Notes: generated by a model from the sequence alone, not told the origin. A stretch of DNA of 64,000 bases from Sipunculus nudus (GCA_026874595.1 CM049320.1:2585001-2649000); one strand, 5' to 3'; positions 1 to 11,827 are shown, counted from the stretch's first letter. Translations and numbers: made by a program.

Positions 1-198
1 TCTCTTTAAGTATTTTCTGTTTGTCCCTCACGTTTATCATTTGAAACAAATGACTATAAAGTAAAGGCTCAATCATCCGTGGCCGTATCCTTTCATCTCT
101 GCTTGATGATGTATTTGCAGCAAAGTTTATGCTCCATCAAGGCAATCTTACCATTAGCCATTACGTAAATTTCACATAACATATTTGATTTCATATAA

Positions 199-265
<67 letters not shown>

Positions 266-266
266 A

Positions 267-297
<31 letters not shown>

Positions 298-316
298 GGT
301 CAAGTATAATACTCAC
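1..316 (-). other. Wnt4 intron 3, 3'-truncated by the window edge
   Basis: This is the start of the intron that follows Wnt4 exon 3, reading on the minus strand from the GTGAGT donor at 316-311. It contains a composite microsatellite at 201-297, (AT)n followed by (GT)n with a short GC-alternating patch. Nothing gene-like is seen in it. The next Wnt4 exon must lie left of base 1. Confidence 0.8.
201..297. repeat. (AT)n-(GT)n compound microsatellite
   Basis: About 38 bp of AT alternation (201-238) passes directly into about 59 bp of GT alternation with one GA and a GCGCGCGC patch. Purine-pyrimidine alternation of this kind can adopt Z-form DNA. It lies 20 bp inside the intron from the donor of Wnt4 exon 3. 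The long TH and IY runs it produces in translation are artefacts. Confidence 0.97.
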
Positions 317-591
317 CAGTCTACCGGCTTGGTTATTGTGTAAGTTCATTAATGCCCTGTCTATGCGTTTGCCTTTTGTACGTTCTCGTGCGTCCACGAA
401 GCGCTGAGAGAAGGCGGTCCCGAATGCTATATTGTCGGAACATCCCGACCACTCGAAGCCGTCCGGAGATTTCCCCCTCTTGGTTCTGTCACATCCACAT
501 CGCTCAAGTTTACCGGAACTGCACGCGCGGGTCACTGAGTGCGAAACCCCAGCAGACGATATCGCGTGCACGAATGCTGCCTCGCGGGTAC
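317..591 (-). CDS. Wnt4: Wnt4 exon 3 (residues 104-195)
   Basis: This is the third coding exon of a secreted Wnt glycoprotein ligand, which signals through Frizzled and co-receptors. It starts after a TTTTTTCAG acceptor (593-592) with two bases that complete the glycine codon begun in exon 2. It ends in phase 0 at CTG before a GTGAGT donor. It encodes [15 protein letters not shown], then [16 protein letters not shown] (about residues 124-139), [11 protein letters not shown] (151-161), [11 protein letters not shown] and RALMNLHNN. The Wnt cysteines at 127, 135, 137 and 154 are present. The wording matches the Wnt4 subfamily better than other Wnts, notably QGTREAAF, CSSGKLE.CGCDR and the SDNIA.G.AFSQ.FVD.RER block. 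Length is 275 nt with no stop or frameshift. The acylation-site exon (HGVSGSC region) is outside the window. Confidence 0.96.
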
Positions 592-720
592 CTGAAAAAA
601 GTATGAACTACTTACATTTGTATATACAACTGCTGATGCTTTATACTCCAAATACTATTAAACAACAGGTGCTACTGCAACTACCACAGCTACTAACACT
701 ACGTACTCTACTACTATTAA

Positions 721-801
721 TACTTATAATAATAATGATAGTAACAATAATTAAAATAATAATAATATTGATAATAAAATAATAATGATAATGATAATTA
801 C

Positions 802-842
<41 letters not shown>

Positions 843-875
843 TAAGCAGAAGAAGAAGAAGAAGAAGAAGAAGAA
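721..875. repeat. AAT-rich tract followed by (AAG)n
   Basis: An imperfect AAT/ATA tract (about 721-840, cleanest at 800-838) is followed by an (AGA)n run at about 847-875. It is simple sequence with no coding value and lies close to the exon 3 acceptor of Wnt4. Confidence 0.9.
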
Positions 876-1682
876 CAAAGCAGAAGAATTCTTATTATTA
901 TTATGTTAACTCATAAGAAAGAGGTTGTAAACATTACAGTTATAAAGACTTCTATGACAATAAAGCTCATAAACGGGACACTAAATACATGTATTGAGGA
1001 AAAAAGCAAATTCTAAAAAATACATATTAAAATCTCTTGGTTTTGATTTTTATACGTTTAAACAAACTTATGTTAAGTCATTTTAAAAATACCTAATTGA
1101 ATTTTATCACGTCATCTAAACACAGTGAACGTGTAAAGTTGTCCGCATTTTACATAATCATTTAAACTGAATGTATTCATTAGGATATACATATATATGC
1201 TTTGGACACATGGTAACTAAAATTCCCAGTTTAACGTTTGTGTACAACAATTATAAAATTATCCCAGTTTCAAAATGTGTTCTATGAATCTATATCGAAT
1301 CACTGAGATATCATCGTATTGGTCAATAAAACTATTTTAATGTACCGTAATTTTTTAGTAAAGGATTCCTACTACAAGAAATAAAATACCAACACTCTTA
1401 TGCCCTTTGCTGTTTCCGTTATAATCGCCCGCTTTTATTACTAGCGGTATACCCATAATTTCGCCATGCGACATGTGACATCCGGGTTTTAGTGTGTACT
1501 CAAAATGGCAGCCCCATCAGCGGGTTGGAGAAACTAGGAGAAATAAACCTGTCATTGTTCAATAATGGCGAGGGGATACGACACGAAAGTACTCCGAGGA
1601 CAGCGTCTAGGGGAGTATCTATCTACTTAGAGAGTTCGGTGTCCAGGGGATCTGTCTAGACAAATTTTAAAGTGGAGTCACG

Positions 1683-1700
1683 TTTTTTTTTTTTTTTTTT
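1683..1700. repeat. T18 homopolymer
   Basis: An uninterrupted run of 18 T follows a GC-richer stretch at 1,430-1,680. It could be the poly(A) of a minus-oriented retroposed fragment, but no target-site duplication was recognised. Confidence 0.8.
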
Positions 1701-2897
1701 ACCACACCCAATTACTTAAAATTATATTACGATTGTGTAAAATTGTTCTCAATCACTTAGTTTTTACAGATAAAGATTAAAGAAGCAAGAGCGTTAAATC
1801 AAAAGTAATCATCCATTTTCCTCGAAATCTTGGGTAAAAGCTTTGAAACTAATAAACAGTGTTCACGCGTCATTTATATATCATATAGGAAAATGGACCA
1901 GTGTCCCTTGCGCATGCATTAAATTACCCCCCTCCGCCATGCCAACCCTACCCTAATAAATCTGCCACGGTCGCTGAGACAGTATGGCTGGGCACTTCAG
2001 TGTGGGCCTAATCTAATGTTAGGTACATCAATTATAAACCTGAGTTTATATGGCGAGCCTGGATCAGTGACGCTGACCGTAGACGTACCTAATTGGAGCG
2101 ACGCCCGGACTGACAGGGGGCGGGTGAGGTGTTCTTCACAAGACGCAAATTCAAGCTAAGATAAACAGGAAATACCCCCGAAACACACACAAATCAAAAT
2201 ATTAGCCCTGACATATGGACTGTTAGTGTTATTTCGACATTGAGAGATATTTCAGGCCAAACCCCTGTCCCTTGTGTACACAAGATTACAATGTACCGGC
2301 AAAATAGCTGTGTATTGTTTTCTGGTTTTCATCATCGGCAGTCCCTTAATCTGGTGATTATACGTTTGTGTTACCCCCATATTTATACTGTGGAAAAACA
2401 CTAACATAACCATATATATTTGTGTGTGTGTACACATCATGTAACATTTTGTGGATCTGATTCAGTTATAAAAAGCACGCTTAATCTGCCTATGTAACGA
2501 TTCCAGTCTTTCTACCGCGCGTGAGGGCGACTGCAAAATCCTGATGTGACGTATTTTCCGCCTTTTGCGGCTTACCGCCTCTCGTTGAGTACTAGGAGTA
2601 GGAGAAGATTAACTTTAATCCCCGACGTACGAGAAAACAAAAAATCGTATTTTCAATTGTTTGTGGCGTACCTCCAGGCAGACCACATGAGGCAACAGGG
2701 TTGCATACATAGGACGCACATTTGCATCAGAACATAATGCATCTTTAATTAAAGTAAGGTAAAAGTATATATACTCTATATTTTTTGTATACGTAACCTG
2801 TGTCTTTTCTACCGAAGAATCCGCTAAAAGCCCGGAAATGTTCCAAAGCCAAACTCTATTAATTATCACCGCAAGACAGAAAATCCGTTCCTTTCAT

Positions 2898-2902
<5 letters not shown>

Positions 2903-2952
<50 letters not shown>
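2903..2952. repeat. (TA)n microsatellite
   Basis: About 25 uninterrupted TA units. The peptides of alternating I and Y read through it are artefacts. Confidence 0.97.
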
Positions 2953-2955
<3 letters not shown>

Positions 2956-5900
2956 AAACATATGGTTTGTGTGTTTTCTTTATACTTCAAGTGTAACCAG
3001 TCTGGGAACTCACAGAGCGGTACACCACAAACAGAACGCCAGAAGTCTTCTGATTGGGTTTCGGAGGTCGGCATTCAAGAAGCCAAAGCTGCATGTGAAA
3101 CAAGCTCCGTGCGAGCCTCTCAGGTCGTTACTCGTGTTGATGTTCCCGTCTTCTTTACCTGGTTAGATGCCGTTTCCACCTGCAGCAAAGGTGCCAGCCG
3201 CACCCTCCGGCTTCCCGCGACCGGTCCCATAATGCAACCCATCTGTAGCAGACGATTCACGCATCGCGGGAACATGTACCTTCAGATTAGATGTGAAAAC
3301 TATTTTGTCGCACAAGTACGGTAGTTACCCCGAGCCTGATCAGATTGCCGCCAACACAAGAATCCTGGATATAAACTGGAACAGACTGGTCAGGTAGTCA
3401 CGTGACTACAACGAATCCGCCCTGGATCTACGCTACAGGAGCCATTTTCCATTCTGAATTTTCCAGATTTAATTACTAATAATTAGAATAAAATTGACTT
3501 AAGGGATCATTGCGCCTCTGTCTTTATAATCAGGCCAATAAGAGACTATCCCAGTTCCAATATCTAATGCGAAACCTTGCATGAATAACCAATGTGATTT
3601 CAATAAGTTATATTTTATGTATGGAGAAGTAGTTGATCAAAACTGTTGCTTAAGTAGCTCAGTTGGCAAAAACCCAATACATGTAGGTAAAATCAATCAT
3701 AAATTTGTTTAACTTCCAAAATAGACCTTAAAAAGTATACATTACTTTAAACATGGTGCAGGGTTTTTTCTGATGGTATGCATGATATTTAAACATTTAA
3801 AAATTTTAAATTCATGCTCTTTTAGACACCAAGCAATAAATTGTTTAGTGGACTAATATAAAGCTACATGGCAATATCTAAAATGTCATTTTTTGTTTTT
3901 TACCTGTATCATGTTTCAATCTAACTTAAAACTTTAATTTAAAATTAACGTCGATCGGACTAATTTTCGACATGATAAGGGAAAACAAAACACGGCAATC
4001 GAAATATTGTCATGTAGTTAAATATTATTAATCCACTAAACAATGGCTTGTTAATTACCTGATTTCTAAATTACCATAAATTAATTTTTTTAATGTTAAT
4101 ATATCATGTGAAAATTAATGAATAATTAAAAATGTGTATATCAACCGAAAAGGACACTGTGCCAGGTTTAAATTAATGTATACTTTATGGGGTCTGATAT
4201 GAATCTAAAACAACTTTTTGATTGATTTTTTTCAAAGAAAAAACTTATAAGACTCTTCAAGCGTTTCAGCCTTTTCGTATATAAGGGAATTGTATCACCC
4301 GAACTTCCTGCAACATTCAGAGCTCTTAAAGGCGCAACATAAATACATGTACAATACGTGAAGTGGTACATATATATGTTCATTTGCTCAATGTTATACT
4401 TTATGAATGTAATTATACCGAGTGTACAACGACATTTGGTTAAAGAGGCTTATTCCGATATGTTACGTCCATTATTAAAGATATTACGTTGAATCTATAA
4501 AAAAAACAGGCCAGAAAACCCCGATCCCATGGTACACGGACGGTCAATTGTGTTTATAACCACGTGTTTTTTACATGTTGGGGGTCCGCCAAAATAACCA
4601 AACACATCTATAACAGGGACATAATGCGGTATGTCTACCAAAGAAAATATGGCAAATGACGTTATGCAACTTGTGACCTTCCAGTTCTCGCACATATCCC
4701 ACTCAGTACCTTTGGTTACATGGTTTGTCTGTTTGTCAACATGGACGCATGTTCCGCGTTTACACCTCCCTACTTTAACAAAACATATATATAGAAATAT
4801 ATAAATAGAGATAAGAATGCCAGAATTCTTGGTCTGCATTGTAAAGTCATCAACATTACGCTGATCAAGGTCGCAGATTGTTTCTGCATACCTTCATGCA
4901 AACAGAAGCCGCCATACAGCCCGCTATATGATATATAGACGGCAGCTAATAACGAACTGCCGGTACTCCGGCTTTGTCGGGGTAGTCACCCTGTAGGAAC
5001 ATCAGCTGAGGACGATAAAACTGATTAAGGTGTCGCTATGTCAGCCCTGAGCCCCATACATTACCACGCTTGTAGTAGAGGGAATTACTAACATATGTAC
5101 CGTGTGATGTATGCCCAATCCGTGTCCCTTTTCCCGCAACTTACGCCCCGCAGAGGGGATAAAGTATACGAAAAGATCCCTACGTTTCACGCTACTGTAC
5201 CTTGTGGATATAAAACCAGGTCTTAGGGAAGGTATGAGCGACCCATCTGCCGTTATACAATCACCGAAGGGATCATTTATATTCAAGATTTGATTTAAAT
5301 ACCTTGTTTCAAGCTGCACTACACAGAGCACTAAGACACCATTGCTGTTATTTACTGGCCATGCTCAAGCTCAGACATGCATGGTTTAAATATATTTGTG
5401 AAAGAACCAGATGAAGACCTTTGAATGTTTCAATAAATATATATGACATTTTACGTGTTGAAGCTCCGTTCCTACTTTCTATGGAAATGTACCTCAGCTA
5501 AACATATTTAAAAATATAGGGATCCAAGATGGGTGTTTATTGTTTGAAGGATTCTTAGTCAGTAACAATAAATCTCCCGAGTGCAATTTACAATCGGCGA
5601 ATAAGTTATAGCGCATTTGTACGGTAACCGGTACCTTCACTGACTGTCAGCAGCTTTATATATAGTTTTATAATTTGAAATATTTGTAAATCTTTTATTA
5701 CATTATAAACTTGCTAAGTTCAGTTGACAACAGTTCTCTGTTTTTCTCTAGATTGTTACACTAATAATTTATCGGAAATCTTTTGCGGGTATTTTTAATG
5801 TAAATACTAAGCGTTAATTTTTAGTTTTTACTTTGGAGCCTATGATAATAAAGGCAAGAGGAAAATAAAGTCTTCGCAGGGAGAAAAAATAGAATTAAGA

Positions 5901-6649
5901 CTTTGGATATTATTGATAATAATAATTGTATCATTTGATAATTTCAACAAATATATATAAGTTGATGGATGTGATGGTCATGTGTGATCAACGTCTTGTA
6001 CAGTTTCTATAGCCTGACAGTTTAAACCAGATTAAACTCTCTATAAAGGATATCAAGGATAGCAATCGGCACGGCGAGCGTAACTGAACCTCTGCCAGAT
6101 CAAAACGAGAAAATTGTATGGTGCAGAAAGCAGGCCATGTCTCAAGGTATCTATCAATACAGTTTAATTTCAATTTTGACTGAAAACCGTGGTTTAGTGA
6201 ACATCTCGCGGATTGCCTTAAGCGAACTGCGTTAATTTACCGAAGGAAATGGTTTAAACGAAATATATTCAAAGTAACACATATGTTTCAGTGTTGATAT
6301 TTTAGTAGTGGCGCAAATACGTATGATCTCATATAATTGAATAATTAAAATATTTAACCTTGTTATTCCAAGTTAAGAAAAATATCTCGTTTCTAAACCG
6401 TAAGTGAGATGTTAGCTATAAAACATTGGCAAAGACGAAAGTAGAAACCTAGAAATAACAAAGATAGGTTCTCAGAAATGGTATAGAAGGTAATACGAGT
6501 GAAATAAATATAAATCCAAACAAAATAGATACATGTTTTAAAACAAACACGCACAGATTTAAGGTATAAACATATGTTTTTAGCCAAATACATTGTTGGT
6601 GTTAAATGAAGGAGGCCTGAGGGTAATGATCTATAATATGCACGTCTGC

Positions 6650-7170
6650 AAGAACACGCTATCTGCGTCCTGTTAGTCCATCTGGTTAGTTTTCCGCGGT
6701 CATCGGCGCATGTCGGGGCATCACGTTAATAGACCCTGATCGCCCGTACAAACTCGAAGCCGGCCGTCACCATCTAGATGAATCTATGGGTAACTGCAGA
6801 CTCCCAACTCCGCTCCTTATCACCGTGGGTCACAAACTTAACCAGTCGGTCTGATAGCTCGGTATATCTACCCCCGGCGTTGATCCTTCAACTGGGCTGG
6901 ATTTATTGTCACCCGGCGTGCGGCGGGGGTGACCTTTGACCCCGGGTCCGGCCTCCCAGCTCCCCCCACCCCGTCAGTATTGAAATCATTCGTGGGACTG
7001 CTCTTGTAACGAGATTAAGGCGCCTCCGCAGTCGACAAACAGAAGATTTACAGGAGCTGGCCCCAGCACATTAGCATGTCACATGCAAGGAACGGTGATG
7101 CCGGCGGTTATTTCTTGGCAGGGTAATTTATGCCTATCTGATTTGGCAGCTGGCTCGGGTACAAGAAAGA
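6650..7170. promoter_or_regulatory. GC-rich intronic island with a nuclear-receptor DR1 site
   Basis: This roughly 500-bp stretch is clearly richer in GC and CpG than the AT-rich intron around it. At 6,930-6,942 it holds two AGGTCA-type half-sites (minus strand GGGTCA, one-base spacer, AGGTCA). This DR1 arrangement is bound by RXR, HNF4 or COUP-type receptors. No open reading frame explains the composition. An intronic enhancer of Wnt4 is a reasonable guess, but the sequence alone cannot show activity. Confidence 0.35.
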
Positions 7171-7326
7171 CGAGTCAATCAAGGAACACTTGTTTTTTTT
7201 TTGCTACTTCCTTTTTTTTCCGTTCTCAATTTTAAGAGGTCCGTCAGTTTGTAACTGAGATGGCCTAAGATGATTTAAATGAATATTCTGATTTCGTTCA
7301 TACATGCAAGAACTAACTTATTTCGG

Positions 7327-7446
<120 letters not shown>

Positions 7447-8477
7447 CATAGAATTACCAGTTTGTAATCCATTATGTACCAAACGAGATATTCTATAATA
7501 TGCAGACAGGATTGATTGATTTTTAATAAGCCGATTTAATCATTATCCATTCATTAACGTGACACGTGTGTAACCGTCAGACTTACAGATGAATGGTCTT
7601 TCAATTAATTCTATTACATACCCATTTACCTTTTGAAAGATAAGAGAAGCATGGTATGGCATTTACGTAATAGGGGAGGACATCTTAAGACGACTAGGTT
7701 GTACTTGGTGACAGGCTCTGGAGAAATAATTCACGCGATGGTCACTCCGTTGTTATGTAAATCACGCAGGGCGTGGGGATATATTCCCCTGTGTATAGTT
7801 CTCAAACGTGAGACCGTGGGACATCTTGAAATACAGCGGAGTAAAGTCATAAAAACCTCCATGTCATTCAAATGGTCATTTATGGCCTATAATGACGAAC
7901 GATTGGATCAGAGCGACATTTTATGTTAATTACAGGGTAATACACACAGTCGCACAGCGGGTGCTTTTCAAACCGGTCTTACGCTTTAAATGTCGTTTGT
8001 GGACATGCATGCTTTCGCGAGATGATGTGGGCGTTTAGCTACCGTCTCAATAAGAGTATGCCAAGGTTTAATAGAATCATACAGCTTTCGCCGTGAGCGC
8101 TATATGCCCGGCTTAATGGCTTTTTAACCTTCTCGAATACGTAAACAGTTTACTGCTAAGCTAATGCCAGGGTGCCTTGTTCACCCCACCCCAAGTAATT
8201 GAACATTCAATCGCTCAACTAAAAGGGCGCGGAGTCACCTTTTAATGCATTGACATCCAAGGAATACCACGGACCACAGTTGATGTTCCCACATCTGCTT
8301 ATGGGAATCCAGCAATCATCAATCAACATACGTTTTTACATATTCAATTTGGAACACCTCCGTGGAATTATATATATATTTGTATATAGAAGGTAGTGTT
8401 ACCCTCCGATGTAAAGTGCTCTATGGCCTACAGACTAGGCCAGAGCGGTATAACTCTGAAGAAAAACAACACTTTTA

Positions 8478-8525
8478 ATTCACAACAGTCTGTTTCACGG
8501 GATGCGACCCGATCATCAGGTGAAT
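8478..8525 (-). ncRNA. hammerhead ribozyme-like motif, minus-strand copy
   Basis: This is the mirror copy of the motif at 8,556-8,603, reading leftward from 8,525. It has the same core (CTGATGA, then GAAA), the same stem I complement ATTCAC/GTGAAT and the same short stem III. Because the two copies lie in inverted orientation, any transcript through both would pair the arms with each other and probably mask both ribozyme folds. Confidence 0.55.
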
Positions 8526-8555
8526 GTGGTTAGAATGAAGCTTCATTCTTACCAC

Positions 8556-8603
8556 ATTCACCTGATGATCGGGTCGCATCCCGTGAAACAGACTGTTGTG
8601 AAT
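8556..8603 (+). ncRNA. type I hammerhead ribozyme-like motif
   Basis: The parts fall in hammerhead order. Stem I 5' strand is ATTCAC (8,556-8,561). The core CTGATGA is at 8,562-8,568. Stem II is CGGG/CCCG (8,570-8,573 with 8,580-8,583) around a 6-nt loop. The GAAA core is at 8,585-8,588, and its last A is the first base of stem III. Stem III pairs 8,588-8,591 with 8,593-8,596. The predicted cleavage follows U8597 (GUU). The stem I 3' strand GTGAAT (8,598-8,603) pairs fully with 8,556-8,561. A very short stem III with a tiny loop is typical of type I hammerheads of Penelope-like elements and metazoan retrozymes, which act best as dimers. One defect is a T-T pair (8,569/8,584) at the base of stem II where G-C is usual, so activity is uncertain. 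Confidence 0.6.
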
Positions 8604-8634
8604 TAAAAGTGTTGTTTTTTTTCAGAGTTATATT

Positions 8635-8636
<2 letters not shown>

Positions 8637-8685
<49 letters not shown>
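8637..8685. repeat. (TA)n microsatellite beside the palindrome
   Basis: About 24 TA units begin a few bases after the right arm of the palindrome. Confidence 0.95.
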
Positions 8686-8687
<2 letters not shown>

Positions 8688-8819
8688 ATATATATTTATA
8701 TATATGGCTATATGTTACCAATGCCACTCCCCTAAATATAATAAACAGAACAGATTATCAGCACATGAACAATAAACAACTTAACAATATCAAATCATCG
8801 TCTACATAGTATATAAGCA

Positions 8820-8821
<2 letters not shown>

Positions 8822-8861
<40 letters not shown>
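8822..8861. repeat. (TA)n microsatellite
   Basis: About 20 TA units with no interruption. It lies in Wnt4 intron 2 and is not coding. Confidence 0.95.
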
Positions 8862-8864
<3 letters not shown>

Positions 8865-9099
8865 GTTCTCATAAATAATTGATTATCTATACGGTATTTT
8901 CTTAAGTTTCTTATTATTTGACCTTTTGTATGTAATGGAAGTTCACTTTTTTTATTTAGAAAACGATCCAATGACATTGGACGGATTTTTATAGTTTTAT
9001 TTCTATCTTCTCCGGGCAATCTAGGTTCAATCATATGTCATAGGGGTTCGTCCTTTCAACATCCTCTCGTTCTATAGTGATGTACGGATAACTGACGTT

Positions 9100-9101
<2 letters not shown>

Positions 9102-9154
<53 letters not shown>
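9102..9154. repeat. (TA)n microsatellite
   Basis: About 26 TA units in intron 2, roughly 430 bp from the exon 2 donor. Confidence 0.95.
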
Positions 9155-9159
<5 letters not shown>

Positions 9160-9588
9160 GAGATATTCATTACCTGAACATTTCACCCTTAGAAATGTAT
9201 ACCAATACCAGGTTTTTAGTTATAAATCACAGGGATCCGTTATATTACCTGAACATATTCACTTCGGAACTGCTTGTAATTTGAGAGTCAAATAAATATT
9301 TCATATATAATGTGGTTGGCCTTTTGTTCGCGCGGGTTTCAAATTGGTGGTATTCATGAAAGGGCAGTTACCACAAAAATAAAATCTTTGTGAACAAGAC
9401 GCCTCGTCTACGGAGGTGAAAACACTGAAAAAGTTAAAATCGCGCAACTGTTAATCCGGCGAATATGGAGCCAAACACAGCATGATAAGAGTGTATGTGT
9501 AATTAATCCGAACATTTTCATATTTTTTTTTCAGCTATTCGGATTAAAAAGTTTTACTGTATATGATATTAATAAGAACTTTCCTCAC

Positions 9589-9821
9589 CTTGATTAAGTA
9601 CATTTCCGAATATAGACCTAGTATCCACTGTACTACAGTTCCAGCGTCTGTTTACGAACTGGTACTGACACTCCGTGATTGACAGACGGGCTCCCTCCTT
9701 CACGCTGGGAATCAGGTCCACATTACGCCGACATATTTTTTTCTGTCTACCGACCAACCCCGGAATTTTTTCACAGTGGTTCTCGTGTGTCACTGCATTT
9801 ATAGATGACATCGCCATTGAG
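9589..9821 (-). CDS. Wnt4: Wnt4 exon 2 (residues 26-104)
   Basis: This is the second coding exon of the Wnt4 ligand. It starts after a TTTTTTTCCAG acceptor with one C that completes the CTC leucine begun in exon 1. It ends CAA G before a GTGAGG donor, carrying one base forward (phase 1). Its 233 nt encode the start of the Wnt domain: NHCEKIPGLVGRQKKICRRN (residues 40-59), VKEGARLSITECQYQF (66-81) and NRRWNCST (83-90), which is the Wnt hallmark with an N-glycosylation sequon NCS. IFGNVLNQG follows and joins exon 3. Cysteines at 42, 56, 77 and 88 are in the expected places. All three junction phases agree (2, 1, 0), which supports the model strongly. No defect is seen. Confidence 0.97.
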
Positions 9822-9950
9822 CTGGAAAAAAACATATATTTAAACATAATATATATAATAACGTAATGTAACATTACATAACAGAACATTAATTAAAATC
9901 TCACATAAGATAAACTCATGCACATTTTTTATCTATATAAATCTCTCTTT

Positions 9951-9960
9951 CCCTCCCTCC

Positions 9961-10014
<54 letters not shown>
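9951..10014. repeat. (CT)n-(TA)n compound microsatellite
   Basis: A CCCT/CT run is followed by interrupted TA alternation. It sits about 130 bp upstream (in transcription) of exon 2, inside intron 1. Confidence 0.93.
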
Positions 10015-10659
10015 TCGAACGTTTACTTTCGATTTTGAAATATATAATTCCAGCACCAAAAAAATCCTTATTTTTTTATTTAAATCCATACCATTAATGT
10101 AAATTTGTCAAAGCTTTATACGTTAACGCGCTCCCCGGAAATGCATTGTAAATGCATTGCCCGAAATAGACTTGTCTTTAATGTATATACATCGCATTTC
10201 AAAACTGCCTTATCATACAAATGATTTCTTCTGAATTTGTATTTTAAAATATTCACGTATATTAATTTATGTATTTTAAATGATCGTTCAAGAACGCTTT
10301 TATTTTAGCTGATAAGGTATATCAAATATACGTTTATATCATGTCATGATCCGCCTTACAGTTACATATTCATCTACTGTTTATGTAATATTTACGAGTC
10401 TTTGTGGTATAAAGTCCAAACAGTACATTGAAAATGACAAATAAAGACACCATGATTGTTTCAGGATTGCGGGGTAATAAATCTAATAATAATCAATAGC
10501 CACACGTGCTCTTTGGTATGGGGTTGTCAAATAAGCATTTGTTTGCTTGTATACTTATCAAACTAACTGGTGTTTATTTGTTTGTTTAGCAATTTATTTA
10601 TATATATATATAATTTATGATGCATTTTATATCAGCCATGGCATACAGTTATATTTCTC

Positions 10660-11060
10660 GTTCTATCCTGCGCTCCCTATACGCCGCTCACTTAACTTGC
10701 GCACGTGTTTGATTGACAGGTGATCGGCCGTAATTATCGGAGAAGGCGTTCTGGTCCAGATAAACGTGTTTATTTCACCCATTCAACACTTTTCTCCGAA
10801 AACTTCAGAAATGGGGCAAACATAGACACGGACAACCGCCAGACGGAGCCCTCCTTGGCCCAGACCCCCGTGTATCTGTTCCTTATCAGGGCAAAAACCT
10901 CCATGGTTGTCAATCGACCTGGAGCTTAAAGAGTGAAAGTTGTACTGCTCGGGTAGGGTCATCTATCAGTCTTTGAAAGGTCTCCCTTATCTAATCCTTA
11001 TCACCCCGCAGGCTTCTGAGGAGGGTTCTTACCCCCCGCGCCTCGCCTCGCTTCATCCCA
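10660..11060. promoter_or_regulatory. GC-rich intronic island with PBX-MEIS, GATA and TCF-like sites
   Basis: This roughly 400-bp island stands out from its AT-rich surroundings. It contains a full TGATTGACAG decamer at 10,710-10,719, the composite PBX-PREP/MEIS site. It also has an E-box CACGTG at about 10,702, three CTTATC GATA sites (10,882-10,887, 10,986-10,991, 10,997-11,002) and CTTTGAA (10,971-10,977), a TCF/LEF-like core. The open frame at 10,720-10,929 has no recognisable motif and is probably chance. A cis-regulatory module of Wnt4 is plausible but unproven. Confidence 0.4.
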
Positions 11061-11823
11061 GCTTCAGGCTCTTATACAATGTAGATAAATGTATAATATA
11101 TAATACTAAAAGATGATGTATACAGTTATAAACTGATGCATGTGTTTTGGATGATGCACTTAGAATTTATTTTATAACTTCATCTTAATTTTTTAAAATT
11201 AAAATAAACGATCACGTACAACTAGAGGTCAACGTTGAAATTACCGTCAGCCACTTACAAATCCCAACGCATCATCTATATTTCATTTGAGGAAATCTTG
11301 AGTTTGTTACCGGCTGTTACCAAGTTCTTAAAAAACAACTTTGACCATTTACCTGTACGCATCAGTCATACCTAAATCGATCCCTTGCGAAACTTAAATA
11401 TGTAGACAATTATCTTTTATATAAGATGTTACGTATTTATATGCTCTTTTGTTTAATCAATTAATTCTTTTACAACAAGCCAGTCAAAACATTATTATTG
11501 TATGTAATATTTTGTTACGTATATATATATATATAAATATCTGATCTTGTATGTATTATATATAAGTTGTAGGCGTGCTTTTGATATACTTATAAGCTTG
11601 TGCTAACATGCAGTGAATATCTATGAAAAGGCACATGTATATATAATTATAGTGTATATTCTGACAAATATATAGTCAGTGTTAGAACACATCAACAGAA
11701 CATTTAAGTGTATATATATACATATATATATATAAAATAAATATATATAAATATACTAATATCCTGTATTGAATGGAAAAGGAGATTAGTTGAAGATATA
11801 TTAAGAACTCAGAACTGACCAAG

Positions 11824-11827
<4 letters not shown>

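Larger units (their letters stand above)
8449..8632. repeat. 184-bp near-perfect palindrome
   Basis: Two 92-bp arms (8,449-8,540 and 8,541-8,632) are reverse complements with two mismatches seen by eye, and there is no spacer. The centre is GAATGAAG|CTTCATTC. Outside the arms the similarity stops at once and a (TA)n tract follows. Each arm contains one hammerhead-like motif, annotated separately. A head-to-head inverted pair of a small mobile repeat unit is the simplest description. Confidence 0.95.

Noticed and set aside
2962-3324. 120-codon plus-strand frame in Wnt4 intron 2
   Set aside because: It has no recognisable motif. It begins right after a TA microsatellite, has no convincing splice sites, and lies in a GC-rich patch where long frames are more likely by chance.
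3650-3672. tRNA box A-like TAGCTCAGTTGGC
   Set aside because: It matches the 5' part of a tRNA, but no box B or pairing 3' half follows. It is at most a small decayed SINE or tRNA fragment.
8530-8809. Frames made of alternating I and Y on both strands
   Set aside because: They are translations of TA microsatellites. The same applies to similar frames at 2,859, 8,795, 11,682 and 21,348-21,705.
9676-9685. TGATTGACAG PBX-MEIS decamer inside Wnt4 exon 2
   Set aside because: The bases are fixed by the coding sequence (residues L-S-I-T on the other strand), so the match is probably coincidental.
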